From NCBI GenBank assembly GCA_017390475.1, contig JAFPBO010000003.1, positions 1 through 37,445 of the forward strand: a DNA stretch of 37,445 nt, read 5' to 3'. Both the position numbers and the translations under genes were made by a program. The notes below the pieces were generated by a model. It ran no database searches, was not told the DNA's origin, and was given only the letters and a program-made list of their open reading frames with translations. The stretch comes from Loktanella sp. GTDB taxonomy: Bacteria > Pseudomonadota > Alphaproteobacteria > Rhodobacterales > Rhodobacteraceae. Each line of letters begins with the position of its first letter. Position 1 is the stretch's first letter. Below, in pieces: positions 32,084-37,445 of the stretch.

Positions 32084-32623
32084 ATGCGCGAGACAGCAGT
32101 GACCGTAGCAAGTGAAATCTGGATCACACTGAACTGGTTGCTGGGGCTGGATGAGGACGTTTTGTCCGTACATCACATGGTGCTTCGCGCCATGGTTGTT
32201 TTTCTGTTTGCGTTGCTGATTGTCAGGCTTGCCAGCAAGCGGTTCATCGGCGGCAACACCGCTTTCGACATGGTGCTTGGTGTCATGATCGGATCGGTCA
32301 TCAGCCGGGCGATCACTGGGCAGTCGCCTTTTTTCGCGACGCTTTGCGCATCGTTCACATTGGTCGTGCTGCATGCGCTTCTGGGCAAGGCCGCGTTCCG
32401 CTTTGGCTATTTGGGCACGGTTATCAAAAGCCAGACGCGTGTCCTTATCCGCGACGGAAAGGTTGACTGGGACGCCATGAAGCAAAGTGATCTTAGTCAG
32501 AACGATCTTCTGGAGGCCCTACGCCTGCGCTCGGGAGTTGCGGATTGGGAAGACGTCAACGAGGCACGACTTGAACGCAATGGCGAAATCAGCGTTATCC
32601 ACAAACGCAGCAACGAAACATGA
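32084..32623 (+). CDS. DUF421 (YetF/YcaP-like) membrane protein
   Basis: 179 residues. Three hydrophobic segments in the first half (MVLRAMVVFLFALLIVRLAS; FDMVLGVMIGSVISRAITG; SFTLVVLHALLG) lead into the soluble DUF421 domain with KSQTRVLIRDGKVDWDAMKQ and LSQNDLLEALRLRSGV. This family is widespread in stress regulons; the biochemical role is unknown. The ribosome binding site is weak. The next, truncated gene lies 18 bp downstream in the same frame. Confidence 0.85.
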   Translation: MRETAVTVASEIWITLNWLLGLDEDVLSVHHMVLRAMVVFLFALLIVRLASKRFIGGNTAFDMVLGVMIGSVISRAITGQSPFFATLCASFTLVVLHALLGKAAFRFGYLGTVIKSQTRVLIRDGKVDWDAMKQSDLSQNDLLEALRLRSGVADWEDVNEARLERNGEISVIHKRSNET

Positions 32624-32641
32624 CATCGCACCTAGGCAAGG

Positions 32642-33394
32642 GTGCAACACCCACAAACCGGGCAACCGGTGACGCTGCACCTGTCGGGGCAGAAACGGTT
32701 TGCGTCCGGTCTTGGGCTGGTATCGCTGGCGGTAATCAGCGGGGAAACGGCCGATGGCGCCACGCGGCTGGTCATGGCCCCTGCCGATGATACGCGCCGC
32801 GCCCACCCGACGCCGTGGCAGGTCAGCGGCATGCGCGCAACGCTGTCGGGCAATTTTGATGCCGGCGGACTGCGTCTTTCGCGCCATGCGTTTCTGGGCG
32901 GGCCGGATGATTATCACCGAGAGCCGCATTTCCACGGCGGCGTCTGGCGCTATGCCGCCGCGCAACTAGGCGGGATCGAGGCGTTGGTTGAGGCGATGCG
33001 CAGTGATCTTGCTGCGCAAGACCGTTTGTCCGACCCGCATCAGGCCGTGCGTTTTGCACATGGCGTGATGGCGTGTGAAACGGCCCGATTGTGGATCGAA
33101 AAGGCTGCATTCGCTGTGGAAATGCGTGACGCAGACCCGACGACGGCAACGCAATCTGTCATGGCGCGGCTGATTGTCGAACGCGCAGCGACCACGACCA
33201 TATCTGATGTTGATCGCGCGCTGGGGTCGGCGTCTTTTTTCAGCGGCCACGCCGTCGAACGCATCCGCCGCGATTTGTCTTTCTATCTGCGGCAGGCGGC
33301 ACCAGACGCAGCATTGCAGCGCGTCGCGGCTGCCTTGGCGGAAACTGCCGGACCTGTCGGCGACTTCTGGACAGCATCGTCATGTTGCGGCTGA
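32642..33394 (+). pseudogene. Acyl-CoA dehydrogenase-like protein lacking its N-terminus
   Basis: 250 residues from a GTG at 32642. LSGQKRFASGLGLVSLAVIS corresponds to the middle beta domain of acyl-CoA dehydrogenase-like proteins, and EPHFHGGVWRYAAAQLGGIE with ACETARLWIEKAAFAVE to the C-terminal helical domain. About 100 residues that should form the N-terminal helical domain are missing, and an in-frame TAG lies two codons before the GTG. An internal start with shortened product cannot be excluded, but loss of the 5' end next to the DUF421 gene is simpler. It overlaps the deacetylase gene that follows. Confidence 0.65.
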
Positions 33395-34101
33395 GCGAGA
33401 TGATGATCCGTGCCGCAACCGCGCCTTTTGCCGCGATGGACGACATCTTGGGATCATGGGGGCTTGTCGTGCTCGCGCCGCATCCGGATGACGAAAGCCT
33501 TGGCTGTGGCGGATTGTTGCGCGAGGCAGCGATGGCGGGACGGTGTGTTGCGGTCATCGTCGTCACGGATGGCCGGTTGTCGCATCCAAATTCGCCCAGC
33601 ATTGATGGCGATATGCTTGCGCAGATGCGGGCAGCGGAACTGCGGGCGGCGGTCCATGCGTTGCATACGGAGATCACGGTCCATGATCTTGGCTTTCGCG
33701 ATTGTCACATCGCGGACACATCACCTGCGGCAGTCGCGGCGATCGTGTCGGTCATGGATGCGGTCGCAGCAACGGCTTTGGTGATGGCGTGGCAAGGCGA
33801 TCCCCACAAGGATCACGTCGCCACCGCCGCCCTTGCCCGGCAGGCGGCTGCCCGCCATGGGCAAGCAAAACTCTGGAGCTATCCGATCTGGGGCCGGTTT
33901 TCGGAATACGACGGTGCCGTGCCTGCGGGGATTGACCGCTTTGATACCGAAGCGCATCAGGCCGCGAAAACAGCAGCTATTGCCTGCCATCGCAGCCAGA
34001 TGACCGACCTGATCACGGACGATCCACAGGGGTTCGTGATGGCTCCCGCCATGCAGATGCATTTCATCCATCACCCAGAGGTGTTCCTTGCCGACACTTG
34101 A
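33382..34101 (+). CDS. PIG-L family deacetylase
   Basis: 239 residues. The zinc-binding signature APHPDDESLGCGGLL (about 32-46) and the second His region WQGDPHKDHVATAALAR (about 138-154) are both present, as in LmbE/PIG-L N-acetyl hydrolases acting on sugars or glycolipids. Length and motifs are intact. It overlaps the upstream acyl-CoA dehydrogenase fragment by 13 bp and the downstream methyltransferase by 14 bp, so the three formed one operon. Related roseobacter operons, as I recall them, also contain a glycosyltransferase, which is absent here. Confidence 0.88.
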   Translation: MLRLSEMMIRAATAPFAAMDDILGSWGLVVLAPHPDDESLGCGGLLREAAMAGRCVAVIVVTDGRLSHPNSPSIDGDMLAQMRAAELRAAVHALHTEITVHDLGFRDCHIADTSPAAVAAIVSVMDAVAATALVMAWQGDPHKDHVATAALARQAAARHGQAKLWSYPIWGRFSEYDGAVPAGIDRFDTEAHQAAKTAAIACHRSQMTDLITDDPQGFVMAPAMQMHFIHHPEVFLADT

Positions 34102-34699
34102 TATTCATACGCATCTGGCCAATCTATATGCGGCAGCGGATGATCCATGGAACACCCATGCCAGCCCTTATGAGCAAGGCAAATTTGCCAAGACCGTGCA
34201 AAGCCTGCCGCGTACGCAGTATCGCTGCGCGCTGGAGGTTGGCTGTGGCGCGGGGGCATTGACGGCACATTTGGCGCCGCGTTGTGATTATCTGATCGCG
34301 ACGGATTGCACCGAACGCGCACTGTCGGTGGCACGGTCTCGTGTGACTCATCCGCATGTCACTTTCACCCACGGTTCAGTTCCCGCCGACTGGCCGAATG
34401 CCGTGCCTGATCTGATCGTGTTGTCAGAGGTGCTGTATTTCTTGACCGATGCAGAAAGCGTCGGATTGGCCGCACGTATCTGTCAGGACACCGCCGCTGA
34501 TACCGATATCGTTATGGTGAATTGGTCGGGCGACACCGGCGGGCTTATCAGTGGCAGGCAGGCCGCTGACCGGCTGGTCACGGACCTTGGCCATAGCTGT
34601 GAGTGTACCTTTTCGCAAGTCTGCAGCGGGTTCAGCATCGAGGTTTTGCGCAAAGGCAGCTTTCCGCGCATCGGTCAGATGTTTTCCGGAACAACATAA
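34088..34699 (+). CDS. SAM-dependent methyltransferase (NodS-like)
   Basis: 203 residues with a TTG start inside the end of the deacetylase gene. LYAAADDPWNTHASPYEQGK and ALEVGCGAGALTAHLAP (motif I, about 48-64) with DLIVLSEVLYFL mark a class I methyltransferase of the NodS type, which methylates amino sugars or similar acceptors after deacetylation. This agrees with the PIG-L enzyme upstream. The gene looks complete. The stress promoter of the following unit begins inside its last 12 bp. Confidence 0.85.
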   Translation: MPTLDIHTHLANLYAAADDPWNTHASPYEQGKFAKTVQSLPRTQYRCALEVGCGAGALTAHLAPRCDYLIATDCTERALSVARSRVTHPHVTFTHGSVPADWPNAVPDLIVLSEVLYFLTDAESVGLAARICQDTAADTDIVMVNWSGDTGGLISGRQAADRLVTDLGHSCECTFSQVCSGFSIEVLRKGSFPRIGQMFSGTT

Positions 34700-34712
34700 C
34701 CGTCGGCATGTT
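34688..34712 (+). promoter_or_regulatory. EcfG-type promoter for the yqjD/yqjE-like unit
   Basis: GGAAC (34688-34692), 16-bp spacer, TGTT (34709-34712). It lies partly within the end of the methyltransferase gene, 88 bp before the start at 34801. Confidence 0.65.
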
Positions 34713-34800
34713 GATCAAGGCAGAGCGTATCAGCGCCGAAAGTAGAAATCCGCGACCGGGTAACACCCGTTGCGCCTGCACTGCCAGAAAGGCAATTCAA

Positions 34801-35325
34801 ATGACAAATGATCACACAAAAGACCCGTCATTCGACAAAGAAGATGTAAAGGCCGCCGCTGGAAGCGTTGCGGCCGATATCAAGAATGCCGCACTGAACA
34901 AGTATGAAGAGGCCGTGACCGAGGTCCGTGCTTCCGCAGATGACGCCAAAGCCGGCGTCGCGGACGAGGTCAAAGATGTAGCCGCCGCATTGCGCCGTGC
35001 CTCTGAAGAAATGCGCGGCGGTTCCCCGCAGGAACGCACGCTGGGGCAGATTTCCAGCAGCCTTGCCGATGCCGCCGACAAACTGCACGACAAGGATCTT
35101 GGTGAAATGGTCGAAATGGCCAGCAAAGTCGCGCGCAACAATCCGATGCTGTTTCTGGGCGGTGCGGCCTTGCTGGGCTTTGCCGCCAGCCGCTTTGCCA
35201 AGGCGTCGCGCGATCACAACGACCAATCCGCCGACAAAAGCTATGGTGGTCAGCAGACCGGTTTGAACACGTCCCGTAACGAAGGGAACCCCACTGGCCA
35301 GCCAACGGCGGCTGTCCCGTCATGA
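34801..35325 (+). CDS. YqjD/ElaB-like membrane-anchored helical protein
   Basis: 174 residues. Long charged, Ala-rich helices (EDVKAAAGSVAADIKNAALN; AKAGVADEVKDVAAALRRAS) precede one short membrane segment NPMLFLGGAALLGFAASRFA and a polar tail (DKSYGGQQTGLNTSRN). This matches stress-induced envelope proteins of the ElaB/YqjD kind in layout. AAAGG lies before the ATG. The stop overlaps the next gene by ATGA. It opens a three-gene unit whose members all carry one or two membrane helices and long amphipathic helices. Confidence 0.75.
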   Translation: MTNDHTKDPSFDKEDVKAAAGSVAADIKNAALNKYEEAVTEVRASADDAKAGVADEVKDVAAALRRASEEMRGGSPQERTLGQISSSLADAADKLHDKDLGEMVEMASKVARNNPMLFLGGAALLGFAASRFAKASRDHNDQSADKSYGGQQTGLNTSRNEGNPTGQPTAAVPS

Positions 35326-35720
35326 CACCCAACACCCCGAAATCCACAAGCGAGATGATGAAAGCCATCCTTGGCAATGTCAGCAATCTCGTGCGCGACG
35401 AGGCTGACCTTGCCCGCACTGAGATTGCCGAAAGCGCCAACAAAGCAGGTGCATCAATCGCGGCTATGGGCATTGCACTTGTGCTGGCGATCACGGGCCT
35501 GAACGTCTTTGCCGCGACGCTGGTCGCGCTTGTCGTTCAGGCCGGGGTGCCTGCGCAATGGGCCCCTGCCGTGGTCGGTGCAGGCTTTCTTGTGATCGCG
35601 CTGATCATCTTCATCACTGCCAAATCATCTTTGAAAAACATAGGCTTCGTGCCGACACGGGCCGCTCGCAACGTAAAACGCGATGCCGCCGCCATAAAGG
35701 AACCTTTCCATGACAAGTAA
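35322..35720 (+). CDS. Phage-holin-family (YqjE-like) membrane protein
   Basis: 132 residues. ILGNVSNLVRDEADLARTEI is a typical start of the family annotated as phage holin superfamily III/YqjE, followed by two hydrophobic helices (SIAAMGIALVLAITGLNVFA; WAPAVVGAGFLVIALIIFIT). Despite the name these are host envelope proteins, not phage lysis proteins. It overlaps the preceding gene by 4 nt and the next by 11 nt, so translation of the three is tightly coupled. Confidence 0.85.
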   Translation: MTPNTPKSTSEMMKAILGNVSNLVRDEADLARTEIAESANKAGASIAAMGIALVLAITGLNVFAATLVALVVQAGVPAQWAPAVVGAGFLVIALIIFITAKSSLKNIGFVPTRAARNVKRDAAAIKEPFHDK

Positions 35721-36627
35721 TACCCGCACAGCAGACCAGATCGAGCGTGACATCAGCAAGGAACGTTCCGCACTGAGCGATACATTGCATGATTTGCAGG
35801 ACAAATTCTCGGTCAAGACGATTGTCAACGACATCGGTGACATGGTACGCGACCAAGGTGGTGATCTTGGCCGCGCGGTCAGCGACACTGTTGCCCGTAA
35901 CCCCGCTGCCGTCGTGCTGACCACGGTCGGTCTGGCATGGCTGTTTCTGGGGCAGGGCAACAAGCCCAGGCGTGCGCGCACGCCTGCGTCTGATTATGAC
36001 TGGTCCGATCAGGGGCGCGGTCATCGCGCTGCAAAATCCGTAGATATCGATGACGACACGATGTGGCAAATGATCAGCCACAGTGCCGCGACAGTCAGTG
36101 ACAAGGCGTCAGAACTGAAAGAACGGCTGACACACGGCCTTGAGGATCTGTCCGAAGAGGCGAAAGCCCGCGTTCTGGCAGCACGCGAAGCCGCACATGA
36201 TGCGCGTCAGGCGTCACAAGAGGCGATGCAGAAAAACACACGCAGGGCGTCGGATTTCTTTGATGAGCAACCCTTGGTTGCAGGCGCATTGGCCGTTGCG
36301 GTGGGTGCTGCGATTGGTGGTCTTATCCCGCATACACGGCTTGAGGATGACACATTGGGTGCGACCAGTGACAAGCTTTATGCCGATGCGCAGGCGCTCT
36401 ACCGTGAAGAGCGTGACAAGGTCAGGGCCGCAGCTAAGGTTGCGGTCGCTGATGTGAAAGACGAAGTCCGCAAGGCCGGTGACGACCTGCAAGACATGCT
36501 GTCCGAGGGCAAGAATGTCGGCGACGTAATCGCTGATCGCACAGCCGATGCGGCCAAGCGTGTCATCGACCATGCGACCGACGCCACAGAGGGCAAGCCT
36601 GTAGGAAATGGCAATACGCAAGCCTGA
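35710..36627 (+). CDS. DUF3618 domain protein
   Basis: 305 residues. The N-terminus [20 protein letters not shown] with LHDLQDKF is the DUF3618 signature, followed by a hydrophobic stretch ([18 protein letters not shown]). A long helical, charged middle part ([20 protein letters not shown]) leads to a second membrane-like segment ([18 protein letters not shown]) and another helical tail. It may link membrane and nucleoid or ribosomes, as suggested for YqjD-like proteins; no function is shown here. Last gene of the unit; a strong terminator follows. Confidence 0.85.
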   Translation: MTSNTRTADQIERDISKERSALSDTLHDLQDKFSVKTIVNDIGDMVRDQGGDLGRAVSDTVARNPAAVVLTTVGLAWLFLGQGNKPRRARTPASDYDWSDQGRGHRAAKSVDIDDDTMWQMISHSAATVSDKASELKERLTHGLEDLSEEAKARVLAAREAAHDARQASQEAMQKNTRRASDFFDEQPLVAGALAVAVGAAIGGLIPHTRLEDDTLGATSDKLYADAQALYREERDKVRAAAKVAVADVKDEVRKAGDDLQDMLSEGKNVGDVIADRTADAAKRVIDHATDATEGKPVGNGNTQA

Positions 36628-36634
36628 CGTCTTG

Positions 36635-36658
36635 GGGGCGGGCAATATTGCCTGCCCC
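36635..36658 (+). terminator. Rho-independent terminator after the DUF3618 gene
   Basis: An 11-bp stem (GGGGCGGGCAA with TTGCCTGCCCC, one G-U pair) and the T-rich ATTTTCT directly behind it. Only 37 bp separate it from the catalase start, and no GGAAC-type promoter lies in that gap, so catalase expression must rely on read-through or an unseen promoter. Confidence 0.8.
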
Positions 36659-36695
36659 ATTTTCTATGCCTGCCACTTCTAAAAAGGATAAAGCC

Positions 36696-37445
36696 ATGGC
36701 CGATACGCCACGCCAGCCAAACACGCTCGACCCATTGATCTCGGACCGCGGAGAGGGCGGTGAAGTGCATCAGCACGCCGCCGACGGTGCAGAACGCCTG
36801 ACCACAGCACAAGGTGTCGTCATTTCCGACAATCAGAATTCGCTTCGCGCAGGTGCGCCGGGGCCGACGCTGCTTGAAGATTTTGCGATGCGCGAAAAGA
36901 TCTTTCATTTCGATCATGAACGTATTCCCGAACGAGTCGTCCATGCGCGTGGCTATGGTGCGCATGGCACGTTCACCTGCACCCGCGCGATGGGCGATGT
37001 CACGCAAGCCGCCCCGTTTACCGAAGAAGGCAAACAGACAGAGGTCTTTGTGCGCTTTTCGACCGTTGCGGGCAGCAAAGGTTCGCCTGATTTGCCACGC
37101 GACGTGCGCGGTTTTGCTGTCAAGTTCTATACTGATCGCGGCAACTGGGATCTGGTTGGCAACAATATTCCGGTGTTTTTCATTCAGGATGCAATCAAGT
37201 TTCCCGACCTTGTACATGCCTTGAAACCTGCCCCTGATCGCGGGTTCCCGCAGGCGCAATCCGCGCATGACAATTTCTGGGATTACATCACCCTGACACC
37301 AGAGGCGATGCATATGGTCATGTGGCAGATGTCCGACCGGACAATCCCGCGATCCTTTACCACGATGGAAGGGTTCGGCGTGCATACGTTCCGTTTCGTC
37401 ACGGCGGATGGCAAATCCACCTTTGTCAAATTCCATTGGAAACCG
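36696..37445 (+). CDS. Catalase, N-terminal 250 residues (runs off right edge)
   Basis: Heme catalase that splits hydrogen peroxide. [12 protein letters not shown] carries the distal His (residue 83), [15 protein letters not shown] and [20 protein letters not shown] are conserved blocks, and [20 protein letters not shown] contains the distal Asn. The N-terminal extension ([20 protein letters not shown]) suggests the large-subunit, HPII/KatE-like clade. AAAAAGGA lies about 9 nt before the ATG. No defect is seen in the visible part; the proximal Tyr region and the C-terminal domain are outside the window. Confidence 0.93.
   Translation, partial: MADTPRQPNTLDPLISDRGEGGEVHQHAADGAERLTTAQGVVISDNQNSLRAGAPGPTLLEDFAMREKIFHFDHERIPERVVHARGYGAHGTFTCTRAMGDVTQAAPFTEEGKQTEVFVRFSTVAGSKGSPDLPRDVRGFAVKFYTDRGNWDLVGNNIPVFFIQDAIKFPDLVHALKPAPDRGFPQAQSAHDNFWDYITLTPEAMHMVMWQMSDRTIPRSFTTMEGFGVHTFRFVTADGKSTFVKFHWKP

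Noticed and set aside
35322-35720. Holin annotation as evidence of a prophage
   Set aside because: This family is a host envelope protein (YqjE-like), and no phage structural or lysis genes are present.

Overview
The window looks like a chromosome segment of an alphaproteobacterium of the order Rhodobacterales (Roseobacter-like). This is inferred from protein similarity that I recognise by eye, the GC-rich coding sequence, the GMC dehydrogenase/cytochrome c cassette, and about seventeen copies of the alphaproteobacterial general-stress promoter pattern GGAAC-N16-TGTT. No database search was run.

It falls into two very different parts. Positions 1 to about 11,200 are an accessory island of mobile and defence-like genes. 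It holds the 5' end of an IS110 transposase running off the left edge, a short tyrosine recombinase coupled to a WGR-domain protein, two ParDE-type toxin-antitoxin pairs each behind a palindromic operator, a complete IS110-family transposase with long non-coding flanks, and a 1128-residue SWIM-SNF2 helicase. It also holds fused fragments of an integrase and an IS21 istB gene, a truncated TIR-domain gene behind a Fic gene, four TAGGTT direct repeats at an exact 24-bp period upstream of the Fic gene, and a TetR regulator overlapping a decapitated SDR gene. No general-stress promoter was found in this part.

From about 11,200 to the right edge the window is a dense stress-response region. Genes for a SRAP-type DNA-protein crosslink enzyme, DUF2231 and CopD membrane proteins, an exported Fe/Mn superoxide dismutase, a PRC-barrel protein, trehalose synthesis (otsB, otsA), a stress-type SDR, a YciF-like ferritin-fold protein, an MscS channel, ExoD, DUF1622 and DUF421 membrane proteins, a YqjD/YqjE-like envelope cassette and a catalase (cut by the right edge) are arranged in short divergent or tandem units. 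Most units have their own GGAAC-N16/17-NGTT promoter. An ECF sigma factor of the EcfG type (31,266-31,802) lies behind the best match, GGAAC-N16-CGTT. A 53-residue protein on the minus strand (23,476-23,637) resembles the anti-sigma factor NepR. Together they suggest that part of the general-stress circuit sits inside its own regulon; no PhyR gene is in the window.

Several genes in the stress part are broken: a PNPOx-like protein by an in-frame TAG; a GMC oxidoreductase by a TAG at a Trp codon plus a 1-nt deletion; its cytochrome c partner by a TGA at a Trp codon; a sodium:solute symporter by a 1-nt insertion and an in-frame TAA; and an acyl-CoA dehydrogenase-like gene lacking its N-terminus. 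Their promoters and the surrounding genes look intact, so the decay is either recent or, in part, sequence error. The island/stress-region joint at about 11,190-11,250 preserves a general-stress promoter, a ribosome binding site and 14 codons of an otherwise missing gene.
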